DNA from: Lysobacterales bacterium CG02_land_8_20_14_3_00_62_12
GTDB taxonomy: Bacteria > Pseudomonadota > Gammaproteobacteria > Xanthomonadales > Ahniellaceae
NCBI GenBank assembly: GCA_002785585.1
Contig: PEUI01000215.1
Span: forward strand, 1-14,201
Direction: 5' to 3'
DNA: 14,201 nt
The notes under the pieces are model-generated. The model saw nothing but the letters and a program-made list of their open reading frames with translations, was not told the DNA's origin and ran no database searches. Both the position numbers and the translations under genes were made by a program. Positions 1-7,724 of the stretch are shown in pieces (the first letter of the stretch is position 1; every line of letters starts with the position of its first letter).

Positions 1-1
1 C

Positions 2-667
<666 letters not shown>

Positions 668-709
668 ACGCTCATTACAATAGCGCCCTACCCTCACGGA
701 TTGATGCCC

Positions 710-1552
710 ATGCGCTTTACCGGCACCGACGCCTATGTCGCCACCGACGAACTGAAACTGGCGGTCAACGCCGCCATCACCCTGCAACGACCGCTACTGA
801 TCAAGGGCGAGCCTGGCACCGGCAAGACCCTGCTCGCCGAGCAGGTAGCGCAGGCGCTGGCCGCACCGTTGATCGAGTGGCACGTCAAATCCACCAGCAA
901 AGCGCAGCAGGGATTGTACGAATACGACGCGGTGTCGCGTCTGCGCGATTCGCAACTTGGTGATCCGCGCGTCAGCGAAATCAAACACTACATCGTGCCG
1001 GGCAAGCTCTGGGAAGCATTCCAGAGCCCCGAGCGCGCGGTCTTGTTGATCGACGAGATCGACAAAGCCGATATCGAGTTTCCGAACGACCTGCTGCGTG
1101 AGCTCGACCGCATGGACTTCTACGTGCCGGAGACGCACGAAACCATCGCCGCCATCCAGCGGCCGATCGTCATCATCACCAGCAACAACGAGAAGGAACT
1201 GCCGGATGCGTTTCTGCGCCGATGCTTCTTTCACTACATCCGGTTTCCCGATGCCGAAACCCTGACGCAGATTGTCGCGGTGCATTTTCCGGGTTTGAAG
1301 CGCGATCTGGTCAACGAAGCCTTGCAATCATTTTTTGGACTGCGGGAAACGCCGGGGCTGAAGAAAAAGCCAAGCACTTCGGAGTTGCTCGACTGGATCA
1401 AATTGCTGCTCGCCGAAGATATTCCAGTCGCAACCCTGCACGAGCACAACGCGCGCAAAACCATTCCGCCACTGTATGGCGCCCTGCTCAAGAACGAAGC
1501 CGATGTCCACCTGTTCGAAAAACTGGCGTTCCTGGCGCGGCGCGGCGCTTGA
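710..1552 (+). CDS. MoxR-type AAA+ ATPase
   Basis: This is a 280-residue AAA+ ATPase of the MoxR group, a family of ATP-driven chaperones that usually work with a VWA-domain partner to mature or activate protein complexes. Visible motifs, numbered from the ATG at 710, are Walker A GEPGTGKT near residue 33, Walker B VLLIDEIDKAD near 111-121, sensor 1 IITSNNEKELPD near 155 and the following FLRRC arginines. I chose ATG 710 because homologues, as I recall them, begin MRF-GT; a CGGA lies 9 bases upstream. TTG 701 and ATG 704 are in frame and add only three residues. The gene starts 42 bases after the GspE-like gene, so co-transcription is possible. The VWA protein at 1746 is the obvious partner, but a REP-like element separates the two. 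The exact substrate of this ATPase/VWA pair is unknown to me. Confidence 0.92.
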   Translation: MRFTGTDAYVATDELKLAVNAAITLQRPLLIKGEPGTGKTLLAEQVAQALAAPLIEWHVKSTSKAQQGLYEYDAVSRLRDSQLGDPRVSEIKHYIVPGKLWEAFQSPERAVLLIDEIDKADIEFPNDLLRELDRMDFYVPETHETIAAIQRPIVIITSNNEKELPDAFLRRCFFHYIRFPDAETLTQIVAVHFPGLKRDLVNEALQSFFGLRETPGLKKKPSTSELLDWIKLLLAEDIPVATLHEHNARKTIPPLYGALLKNEADVHLFEKLAFLARRGA

Positions 1553-1581
1553 GCCGCTGCCCATCGCGCCCCAAACCGCAA

Positions 1582-1660
1582 GTAGCCCGCATGCAACGCA
1601 GTGGAATGCGGGAACTCAATAGCTTCTTTCCCGCATTCCGCTGCGCTCCATGCGGGCTAC
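1582..1660. repeat. REP-like palindromic element, copy 1 (two inverted units)
   Basis: A 79-bp near-perfect palindrome. The left arm (1582-1613) matches the reverse complement of the right arm (1629-1660) at 29 of 32 positions, around a 15-base loop. Each arm begins (on its own strand) with GTAG and then folds on itself through CCCGCAT and ATGCGGG. This is the layout of REP units handled by RAYT (TnpA-REP) transposases, so the whole element is a two-unit inverted pair. It sits between the MoxR and VWA genes and would form a strong RNA hairpin in their transcript. A 77/79 identical copy lies at 3040-3118. No RAYT gene is in the window. Confidence 0.9.
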
Positions 1661-1682
1661 GACACTGCGCTCCATGCGGGCT
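1641..1682. repeat. Tandem duplication of the REP right-arm end
   Basis: The 18 bases at 1641-1658, the distal end of the right REP arm, recur exactly at 1665-1682, with a 24-base period and a short spacer (gacactgcg-type context). The second copy lacks the rest of the REP unit. It therefore looks like a partial third unit or a slippage product. The copy at 3040-3118 has no such extension. Confidence 0.8.
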
Positions 1683-1745
1683 GCGGCACTGCCAGACATC
1701 AGGCCACGAATAGGTTTTGTTATTTATGAGGCACTGCAGTAGGCC

Positions 1746-2921
1746 ATGTTGATTTCCTTTCTACTGGCGTTGCGAGCGGGCGGTCTGAAGACCAGCCTGA
1801 CCGAGTTTCTGAACCTGCTAGAAGCGCTCAAGGCCGGATTGGCGCAGGCTTCGATCAATGAGTTCTACGCGCTGTCGCGGCTGTGTCTGGTCAAAGACGA
1901 AAGCCAGTACGACCGCTTTGATCGCGTTTTCGCTGCCTACTTCAAAGGCGTCGAAGCCATCACCAAAGAACAATTTGGCGAGATTCCGGAAGACTGGTTG
2001 CGCCGTCACGCCGAGCTGTTGTTGAGCGATGAAGACCGCGCCAAGCTCAAAGCGTTGGGTGGCCTCGACGAACTGATGCGGCAATTTCAGCAGCGTCTGC
2101 AGGAGCAAACCGCCGCGCACCACGGCGGCAATCGCTGGATCGGCACCGGCGGCACCTCGCCGTTCGGCCACAGCGGCTACCACCCGGAAGGCATTCGTGT
2201 CGGCGGCGCTTCACGCAACCGCAGCGCGGTCAAAGTCTGGGAGCAGCGTGCCTTCGCCAATCTCGACGACCAGGTCGAGCTTGGCACCCGCAACATCAAA
2301 CTCGCCCTGCGCCAGTTGCGGCGCTTTGCCCGCACCGGCGCGGCCGATGAGTTTGATCTGCCGGCCAGCATCGACGGCACCGCACGCAACGCCGGCTGGC
2401 TGGATTTGCACTGGCGTCCCGAGCGCCACAACACGATCAAGATTCTGTTGTTTCTGGATGTCGGCGGCTCGATGGACGAACACGTGCGCGTCTGCGAGGA
2501 GTTGTTCTCCGCCGCGCGCGCCGAGTTCAAACATCTGGAACATTTCTATTTCCACAATTTCGTTTACGAGCGGCTCTGGAAAGACAACGCCCGCCGCTAC
2601 CAGGAAACCACCGCCACTTTTGACTTGCTGCACAAATATCCGTCCGATTACCGCGCCATCTTCGTTGGCGATGCCAGCATGAGTGGCTACGAAATCGCCC
2701 AGGCCGGCGGCTCCATCGAACATTGGAACGAAGAAGCCGGCGCAGTCTGGATGCAGCGACTGCTCGACGTTTACGCGCGCGCGGTCTGGCTGAACCCGGT
2801 GCCCGAATCGGCCTGGGGCTACACGCCTTCCATCGGCATGGTCCGCGACCTGATCGGCAACCGCATGCAACCGTTCACCCTCGCCGGCCTGAATCGGGCC
2901 ATGCAATTGCTGCGCCATTGA
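1746..2921 (+). CDS. VWA-domain protein (CoxE/COG3825-like), partner of the MoxR ATPase
   Basis: This 391-residue cytoplasmic protein has an alpha-helical N-terminal half (about residues 1-200) and a C-terminal von Willebrand factor A domain from about 232. The MIDAS motif is DVGGSMD at 238-244, where the first serine of the usual DxSxS is glycine. From memory, DVGGS is normal for this uncharacterised VWA family, so I do not read it as damage. A Gly/His-rich stretch (about 125-158) links the halves. Such proteins work with MoxR AAA+ ATPases as metal-dependent adaptors, and the MoxR gene is just upstream. The 193-base gap between them is mostly REP-like sequence. ATG 1746 has only a weak AGG about 3 bases upstream. 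The target of the pair cannot be told from this window. Confidence 0.9.
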   Translation: MLISFLLALRAGGLKTSLTEFLNLLEALKAGLAQASINEFYALSRLCLVKDESQYDRFDRVFAAYFKGVEAITKEQFGEIPEDWLRRHAELLLSDEDRAKLKALGGLDELMRQFQQRLQEQTAAHHGGNRWIGTGGTSPFGHSGYHPEGIRVGGASRNRSAVKVWEQRAFANLDDQVELGTRNIKLALRQLRRFARTGAADEFDLPASIDGTARNAGWLDLHWRPERHNTIKILLFLDVGGSMDEHVRVCEELFSAARAEFKHLEHFYFHNFVYERLWKDNARRYQETTATFDLLHKYPSDYRAIFVGDASMSGYEIAQAGGSIEHWNEEAGAVWMQRLLDVYARAVWLNPVPESAWGYTPSIGMVRDLIGNRMQPFTLAGLNRAMQLLRH

Positions 2922-2986
2922 AACGCCATCACATCACCGAAACGCTTGGCGTGGACGAACCGTCATGGTCTGTTTTTCGGACATCA

Positions 2987-3010
2987 TTGAGCACGGGAAG
3001 CTCAAATTTT
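2987..3010 (+). terminator. Possible weak intrinsic terminator after the VWA gene
   Basis: TTGAGC (2987-2992) pairs with GCTCAA (3000-3005) across a 7-base loop and is followed directly by ATTTT. It lies 65 bases after the VWA stop codon. The stem is only six base pairs and the U-tract is short, so termination would be modest at best. Confidence 0.35.
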
Positions 3011-3039
3011 GCGCGCCAGCCAGATCAGTCCACCAGCAA

Positions 3040-3118
3040 GTAGCCCGCATGCAACGCAGTGGAATGCGGGAAATCAATAGCTTCTTTCCCGCATTCCGCT
3101 GCGCTTCATGCGGGCTAC
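3040..3118. repeat. REP-like palindromic element, copy 2
   Basis: This is the second copy of the 79-bp inverted REP pair, differing from 1582-1660 at only two positions (one in the loop, one in the right arm). Even the loop, which is not needed for pairing, is conserved, which points to recent common origin or mobilisation as a unit. It lies between the convergent VWA and RIO-kinase genes, where it could act as a transcript-end hairpin for either. The remaining 2922-3039 and 3119-3211 hold no gene that I can support. Confidence 0.9.
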
Positions 3119-3211
3119 GGCGCTCCCACTAGGTGGCTCCGCACCGAGCCGCCGCCAAAAAATCCCGCCAGGTTGCACGGTTTGTGGTCGTCTGCGCGCT
3201 GTCCGCTGTGC

Positions 3212-4069
3212 TCAATCAGCGCGTTCGGCTTCCTCGCGTCCCTGCTGACGGATCAGCGCTTCTTTGCGTGCTTCATCGATCGTCGCCATGATCGTCTGCA
3301 CGTTGGCTTTGCGTTCATCAAACACAAAGCCGCCGGTAAGCACGCTGTCGGGCCGCAGCTCGCCTTTCTCATAAAGCGCCCACATTTCTTCGCCGTAGTG
3401 GCTGCGGTGGATTGCCTCGGCGTAGCGACCGAGGGTATCGCGAAGGTTGTGCACGTCGCGCAACAGCATGGCGCGCGCAGCATTGTTTCCGGCCGCACTG
3501 ACCACCTGCGGAAAATCAATGATTACCGGGCCATCGGCGGCCACCAGCACGTTGTACTCGGACAGATCGCCGTGGATCAGACCGAGACTGAGCATGCGCA
3601 CGACATCGCGGATCAATCGTTGGTGGAAATCCAGCGCTTGTTCGGCGCTGAGCTCGACCTCGCCGAGACGCGGCGCGCTGTGTCCGGCGGCATCGGTGAC
3701 CAGGGCCATCAGCAGTACGCCGTGAAAAAATCCATGCGGCGTCGGCACCGAGACGCCGGCATCGGCGAGTTGATAGAGCGCATCGACTTCGGCATTTTTC
3801 CAGGCGGTCTCCTGTTCACGGCGACCAAACTTGCTGGCTTTGTTGACGGCACGGGTCTGCCGACTGCCACGCAGTTTGCGGCCTTCCTGATATTGCACCC
3901 GTGCCTGAAAACTGCGCTGCGCCATATCCTTGTAGACCTTGGCACAACGGATATCGGTGCCGGAGCGCACCACGTACACCGAGGCCTCCTTGCCACTCTT
4001 GAGCGGGCGCAGCACTTCATCGATCAGGCCGTCGTCGATCAGCGGCTGCAGCTCCTTGGGGGTTTTCAT
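3212..4069 (-). CDS. RIO-family serine protein kinase
   Basis: A 285-residue bacterial RIO1-like atypical protein kinase, a soluble cytoplasmic enzyme. The sequence shows the glycine-rich segment KSGKEASVYVV (24-34), the ATP-binding lysine in CAKVYK (Lys44), the catalytic loop HGDLSEYNVL (Asp168, Asn173) and the RIO metal-binding loop IIDFPQ (Asp185) in place of DFG. All residues expected for catalysis are present. I chose the ATG at 4069 because homologues begin MKTPK; the frame stays open to an ATG at 4123, which has no clear ribosome binding site. The gene is convergent with the VWA gene and divergent from the lipoprotein gene at 4238. The targets of bacterial RIO kinases are poorly known; the eukaryotic and archaeal ones act in ribosome maturation. 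The alternative long plus-strand ORF here is its antisense shadow. Confidence 0.92.
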   Translation of the reverse strand: MKTPKELQPLIDDGLIDEVLRPLKSGKEASVYVVRSGTDIRCAKVYKDMAQRSFQARVQYQEGRKLRGSRQTRAVNKASKFGRREQETAWKNAEVDALYQLADAGVSVPTPHGFFHGVLLMALVTDAAGHSAPRLGEVELSAEQALDFHQRLIRDVVRMLSLGLIHGDLSEYNVLVAADGPVIIDFPQVVSAAGNNAARAMLLRDVHNLRDTLGRYAEAIHRSHYGEEMWALYEKGELRPDSVLTGGFVFDERKANVQTIMATIDEARKEALIRQQGREEAERAD

Positions 4070-4237
4070 CGGTCCGGCAAGTCGGTAAGAGCGGGGCGAC
4101 ATTATGCTGGATTGCGCGCGCATTCAGTGAGGAATCCGCACTACCAAACCGCCAGCGTCAGCGTTTCGCACTGCCACGAATTGGCGCCGAACCGGATTCT
4201 CTGCCAGCATCCACCACCCACTGCGCGGCACGGTTCC

Positions 4238-5038
4238 ATGACTCCAATATTTCGATTTTTGTTGTGCGTCACGCTACCGCTGTTGCTGGCGGCCTGCGTT
4301 GGTTCACCGTCCGCTGTCGAGGCACCCGGCAACACCGACAGCCGCAACCCCGAGGTTCGAATCGAGCGCGTCAAGCAGCGTTTCGTGATGACTCCGGCGG
4401 TCACCCGATTGCGCATTCACAACCCTTGGGGCGATGTCCATCTGAAGTCGATGGTGGACACCGACCTGGGCATTTATGCCGTCGTCCAACGCATCGACGA
4501 CGCCGCACCGGCCCCGCAGTTCGACTTTCGCAGCCAAGCCGATTGGGCAACGCTGGAGGTCGTCTACGCCGCGCCTTTCCCCCCGGGCAGTTCCGGCCGG
4601 GTTGATCTGGTGGTTTACCTGCCGCCGCTGGCGGATATCGACATCGAGACCGTTGCTGGCAGCATTCGCGGCAAACAACTCACCGCCAATCTGCACGCCA
4701 ACAGCCGCTCTGGCGACATCCTCGTCGCCAGCTCCGGCCGACTGCAACTGGCGTCGCAAAGCGGCAATGTCCGCGCCACCCAAATCGGTGGCAAGTGGAT
4801 CGGTGACGCTTTTTTGACCAGCACCAGCGGACTGGTGGAACTGTTGATCCCGGCCGCCAGCGAAGTTGCGCTCGATGTGCAGAGCGGCGTTGGCATCGAT
4901 GAAAGCTTTGGCGCGGCACTGCAAACACAGCATCGCGATCCGCACCATTTGCGCGGCGAACTCGGCAGCGGCGAGGTGAAATTGCGCCTGCGGATCCGTT
5001 CCGCAGGCGAAGTGATTCTGCGGCCGTTCGATCGCTAG
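4238..5038 (+). CDS. Putative lipoprotein with DUF4097-like beta-repeat domain
   Basis: A 266-residue predicted envelope lipoprotein. The N-terminus has a hydrophobic signal peptide ending in the lipobox LLAAC, with the lipidated Cys at residue 20. The residue after Cys is Val rather than Asp, so the Lol rule favours the outer membrane. The mature part has short beta-strand repeats with Gly-Asp/Asn turns (IETVAGSIRG, SRSGDILVA, SQSGNVRA, TSGLVELLI), typical of the DUF4097-like right-handed beta folds. No catalytic motif is visible. The frame is open far upstream to base 3059, but that stretch lies opposite the RIO kinase; the signal peptide fixes the start at ATG 4238. No strong ribosome binding site is seen. 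It is divergent from the RIO kinase (168 bases between starts) and convergent with rpoS. Function is unknown. Confidence 0.82.
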   Translation: MTPIFRFLLCVTLPLLLAACVGSPSAVEAPGNTDSRNPEVRIERVKQRFVMTPAVTRLRIHNPWGDVHLKSMVDTDLGIYAVVQRIDDAAPAPQFDFRSQADWATLEVVYAAPFPPGSSGRVDLVVYLPPLADIDIETVAGSIRGKQLTANLHANSRSGDILVASSGRLQLASQSGNVRATQIGGKWIGDAFLTSTSGLVELLIPAASEVALDVQSGVGIDESFGAALQTQHRDPHHLRGELGSGEVKLRLRIRSAGEVILRPFDR

Positions 5039-5177
5039 TCGGTTGCCACCGCCGATCAGTTGGCGCGGTGCTTGGCTCGGGGCTTTTTCTTGCTGGACTT
5101 GCCACGCCAACCCCGCTTGCTGACGGTTGTCGCGCCGAGTTTTTGCTGCGCTGATTCACCGCAGCGGCGAGCTGATA

Positions 5178-5201
5178 CGCGGCGGCGGCCCAGCCGCCGC
5201 G
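5178..5201. other. Strong GC hairpin in the rpoS/lipoprotein convergent region
   Basis: Nine bases at 5178-5186 pair perfectly with 5193-5201 around a 6-base loop. No T-run follows on either strand, so it is not a standard intrinsic terminator. It could still slow polymerase or protect the 3' end of either convergent transcript. The rest of 5039-5271 holds the pentamer repeat and a startless open frame, described under the findings. Confidence 0.6.
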
Positions 5202-5217
5202 ACCACAGCCAAAAAGA

Positions 5218-5257
5218 CCGAGCCGAGCCGAGCCGAGCCGAGCCGAGCCAAGCCGAG
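5218..5257. repeat. CCGAG pentanucleotide tandem repeat (8 units)
   Basis: Eight consecutive 5-base units run from 5218 to 5257. Units 1-6 and 8 are CCGAG; unit 7 is CCAAG. The repeat lies 14 bases downstream of the rpoS stop codon, in the 3' region shared with the convergent lipoprotein gene. Repeats of this kind change copy number by slippage. Because the unit is not a multiple of three, such a change would shift any frame read through it. Confidence 0.95.
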
Positions 5258-5271
5258 CCAACGTTTTTCGA

Positions 5272-6156
5272 TCAATCCGGCGCTCCCAACTTGCGCAATT
5301 GCTTGAGCGCAGCAGCCTCGATCTGACGGACGCGTTCGCGCGAAATGCCCAGAACTTCGGCAATTTCGGCCAGCGATTGCGCAGCTTGGTCGTTCAGGCC
5401 GAAGCGCCGTTCCAGTACTTGCCGTTGTCGCGCATTGAGTTGGCCCAGCCAATCCTGCACCCGTTGATCGTTGCGACCTTCGGCCAAGCGCTGTGCTGGA
5501 TCCTCGGTTTCGGCGGCGATCATTTCACCGAGCAGGCGTTCATCGTCGTCGGAACGGCTGGCGTCCAACGATTCGACGCGTTCATTCAAGCAGTACAGCT
5601 TGGCCACCGCGTTGACCGGCTTGTCCAGATGGCGCGCCAGTTGCTCCAGGGTCGGCGCCACCCCAGACCGGCTCAACTCGCGGTTGGCACGCAGCATCTG
5701 CGCCAATTCGCGCAGCACATGCACCGGCAGGCGCACCGCCCGGGTGCGCATCAGCGCAAACTCGATCGCCTGACGGATCCACCACATCGCATAAGTGGAG
5801 AAACGAAAGCCGCGCTCGGGATCAAATTTTTCCACCGCACGCAGCAACCCCAGATTGCCTTCGGCGACCAATTCCAGCAAGGGCAAGCCACGCCCGATAT
5901 AGGGCCGCGCAGCGCTGACCACGAGGCGCAGATTGGCCTCGATCATGCGCTTGCGGGCGGCGCTATCGCCAGCGCGCAGGGCACGCGCGGTGACAATTTC
6001 TTCGGCACTGCTGAGCAATGGGATCAAGCCGATTTCATTCAGATACGAGGTCGTCGAATCGCGTTGCTCGCGATCTTCATCGGCACCCGATAGCGCCAGC
6101 AACAAGGCCAGATCGTCGGCGGGCAAAGCGGCTTCGGGGTCGGGTTCTCGGCTCAT
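5272..6156 (-). CDS. rpoS: RNA polymerase sigma factor RpoS
   Basis: A 294-residue group 2 sigma-70 factor, the master regulator of the stationary-phase and general stress response. Region 1.2 begins near residue 34 (DSTTSYLNEIG). Region 2 is well kept: EANLRLVV, then EGNLGLLRAVEKFDPERGF and the region 2.3/2.4 FSTYAMWWIRQAIE. Region 3 (RLPVHVLRE onward) and the region 4.2 helix-turn-helix (LAEIAEVLGISRERVRQIE, about 262-280) follow. Compared with E. coli RpoS (330 residues) both ends are shorter. The segment between WWIRQ and RLP is one residue shorter (ALMRTRAVRLP against AIMNQTRTIRLP). The location immediately downstream of nlpD supports RpoS rather than another sigma. ATG 6156 has a poor ribosome binding site. 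In relatives the main rpoS promoter lies inside nlpD; I cannot locate it here. Confidence 0.93.
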   Translation of the reverse strand: MSREPDPEAALPADDLALLLALSGADEDREQRDSTTSYLNEIGLIPLLSSAEEIVTARALRAGDSAARKRMIEANLRLVVSAARPYIGRGLPLLELVAEGNLGLLRAVEKFDPERGFRFSTYAMWWIRQAIEFALMRTRAVRLPVHVLRELAQMLRANRELSRSGVAPTLEQLARHLDKPVNAVAKLYCLNERVESLDASRSDDDERLLGEMIAAETEDPAQRLAEGRNDQRVQDWLGQLNARQRQVLERRFGLNDQAAQSLAEIAEVLGISRERVRQIEAAALKQLRKLGAPD

Positions 6157-6174
6157 GGCGGCGCCATCATCGAC

Positions 6175-7134
6175 CTATCGGGGCGGCAAATAAAGCAGCG
6201 GGTCGACCGGCTTGCCCTGTTTCCTGATTTCGAAATGCAGCAGACTCAGGCTGCCGCGCTGGCCCAGCTCAGCGATCACCTGCCCGGCTTTGACCTGATC
6301 CCCCTCGGCGGCCAGGCGTCGCTGATTGTGGCCGTAAGCACTCAGGTAATCCGGGGAATGCTTGACGATCACCAGCTCACCATAGCCGAGCAAACCGTCG
6401 CCGCTGTAGACCACTTCACCGTCGGCCGCTGCCAGCACCGGTTGCCCGACCACGCCGGCCAGATCAATGCCTTGTTGCACCGGATCCCCCAGCACAAAAC
6501 GCCCGATGATCTTGCCAGCGGTCGGCCAGCGCCAGACCACGCCATCACGCGTAAGCGTCGCCGCAGTGGTATCGATGATCGAGGCCAGCTTGCCACCGGT
6601 GGCTAACGTCGACGCCGCGGTGGCGGTCAATGGCTCGCTGCTCAGTGCCGTGGTGTTGTCCGCCACCGCTTGTGCGGTCGCGCCGGCGGTCGCCGGGATG
6701 GTCGCTGACGTTGGCGCCAAAACCAGGGTCTCCACTGCGGGGCTGACCACCTGGCCCGGCGTTTGCAGCGGCGCTGGCGTCGGCGCGCTCGATGTCGGCG
6801 ATGGCGAGGTCGCAGCCGGAGCCTTGGCAACCTCGCGCAGTTGGATCAGCTGCCCGGGATAAATCGTGTAGGGCGCGGCAATGCCGTTGATGCGTGCCAA
6901 TTCCCGATAGTCGCCGCCCTGACGAAAAGCGATCGCATACAGCGTTTCGCCGGCCATCACGCGGTGTTGATCGGCGCTTGGCAAAGGCCGAGGCGGCGTC
7001 CACGTCACCCGACCTGCGGCGGTCGGCGCCTCTACCCGGGTCGTCGGCGCAATGCCGCAGGCGGTCAGCCACAGGCATAGGCCAAGACCAGCCCAGCGAC
7101 CGCGATTGGTGTCGGCGGCAGCCATCGGCGACAT
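6175..7134 (-). CDS. nlpD: NlpD-like LysM/LytM lipoprotein, amidase activator
   Basis: A 319-residue outer-membrane lipoprotein. It has a signal peptide with lipobox LTAC (Cys26), a LysM peptidoglycan-binding domain (about 57-100, HRVMAGETLYAIAF to YPGQLIQL), an Ala/Thr/Pro-rich flexible linker (about 101-195) and a C-terminal M23/LytM domain (about 200-317). The zinc ligands are degenerate: Gln stands at the first His position (QQGID), and the final HxH is HFE. This is the NlpD/EnvC pattern: such proteins do not cut peptidoglycan but activate the AmiC amidase at division. I chose ATG 7134, whose A is shared with the TAA stop of the upstream gene (TAATG), implying translational coupling. ATG 7125 is an alternative that also keeps the lipobox. 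The open frame further upstream lacks a credible start. Only 18 bases separate it from rpoS. Confidence 0.93.
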   Translation of the reverse strand: MSPMAAADTNRGRWAGLGLCLWLTACGIAPTTRVEAPTAAGRVTWTPPRPLPSADQHRVMAGETLYAIAFRQGGDYRELARINGIAAPYTIYPGQLIQLREVAKAPAATSPSPTSSAPTPAPLQTPGQVVSPAVETLVLAPTSATIPATAGATAQAVADNTTALSSEPLTATAASTLATGGKLASIIDTTAATLTRDGVVWRWPTAGKIIGRFVLGDPVQQGIDLAGVVGQPVLAAADGEVVYSGDGLLGYGELVIVKHSPDYLSAYGHNQRRLAAEGDQVKAGQVIAELGQRGSLSLLHFEIRKQGKPVDPLLYLPPR

Positions 7135-7724
7135 TAGCCTCGCGGCCAGAAATGATAGGCGGCCAGCGCCAGCACCAGCACCGCCAGCAGCCCGAAGCCG
7201 AGACGCTCGACATTGGCCCGCAACCAGGCTTCGGCGCGTGCCCCACCCAGGCGAATCAATCCGGTCACCAGAAACACCCGTTTGCCACGACCGATCACCG
7301 CGCCCGCAATAAACGGCAGCCACGGCATGGCGACCGCACCAGCGGCCAGGGTCAGCAATTTGAACGGCACCGGGGTAAAACCACCGATCAGCAAAAGCCA
7401 GAAGCCCTGTTTCTCCGCCAACGCTCGAATGTGGCCGAACTCATCGCCATAGCCCATCCGCAGCAAGCCGGGCTGTACCAGGTCAAAGGCAAAGTGCCCG
7501 AGCAGATATCCGACGACGGCACCAAGCATCGACCAGAACAGGCTGATGCTGGCGTACCAAGCCCAGCTCTTGGGTTGCGCCAAGGTCATCGGTGCCAACA
7601 TCACTTCCGGCGGCACCGGAAAAAACACCGCTTCGGAAAAACTGAGCAGCCCCAGATAGCGCGCCGCATGCCGATGCGCCGACCAGCGCAGTGCGCGCAC
7701 ATACAACGGCGCAAACAGCGCCAT
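7134..7724 (-). CDS. yqaA: YqaA-like inner-membrane protein (VTT/DedA superfamily)
   Basis: A 196-residue multi-pass inner-membrane protein. Hydrophobic segments lie at about 20-48 (with the SFSEAVFFPVPPEVML re-entrant-like stretch), 58-80, 108-150 and 174-192. The second half carries the GGFTPVPFKLLTLAAG motif, which mirrors the first and is typical of the YqaA branch of the VTT/SNARE-associated (DedA) family. DedA relatives act in lipid translocation and membrane homeostasis; the exact job of YqaA is not known. The start is ATG 7724, preceded by an excellent Shine-Dalgarno (GGAGGGA, 7732-7738) with a 7-base spacer. Its A overlaps the last base of the pcm TGA, and its own TAA overlaps the nlpD ATG, so the gene sits inside a coupled translation chain. 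TTG 7727 is in frame but less likely. Confidence 0.87.
   Translation of the reverse strand: MALFAPLYVRALRWSAHRHAARYLGLLSFSEAVFFPVPPEVMLAPMTLAQPKSWAWYASISLFWSMLGAVVGYLLGHFAFDLVQPGLLRMGYGDEFGHIRALAEKQGFWLLLIGGFTPVPFKLLTLAAGAVAMPWLPFIAGAVIGRGKRVFLVTGLIRLGGARAEAWLRANVERLGFGLLAVLVLALAAYHFWPRG

Noticed and set aside
2457..2477. Broken MIDAS motif in the VWA protein
   Set aside because: DVGGS instead of DxSxS appears to be the normal form in this VWA family, so it is not evidence of decay.
3059..4237. Long plus-strand open frame reaching upstream of the lipoprotein gene
   Set aside because: It lies opposite the RIO kinase, whose motifs are unmistakable. The lipoprotein signal peptide with lipobox fixes the real start at 4238.
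5041..5095. Intrinsic terminator for the lipoprotein gene
   Set aside because: There is an imperfect stem near 5046-5070 with a two-base bulge, but the T-run comes about 15 bases later, so the geometry is wrong.
5218..5257. CRISPR-like array
   Set aside because: The units are 5 bases with no spacers; it is a simple microsatellite.
5299..6093. 264-codon plus-strand open frame
   Set aside because: It lies fully opposite rpoS, which has clear sigma regions, and has no recognisable domain.
6175..6580. Inactivated peptidase domain in NlpD as a pseudogene sign
   Set aside because: Loss of zinc ligands is the expected state in NlpD/EnvC amidase activators.
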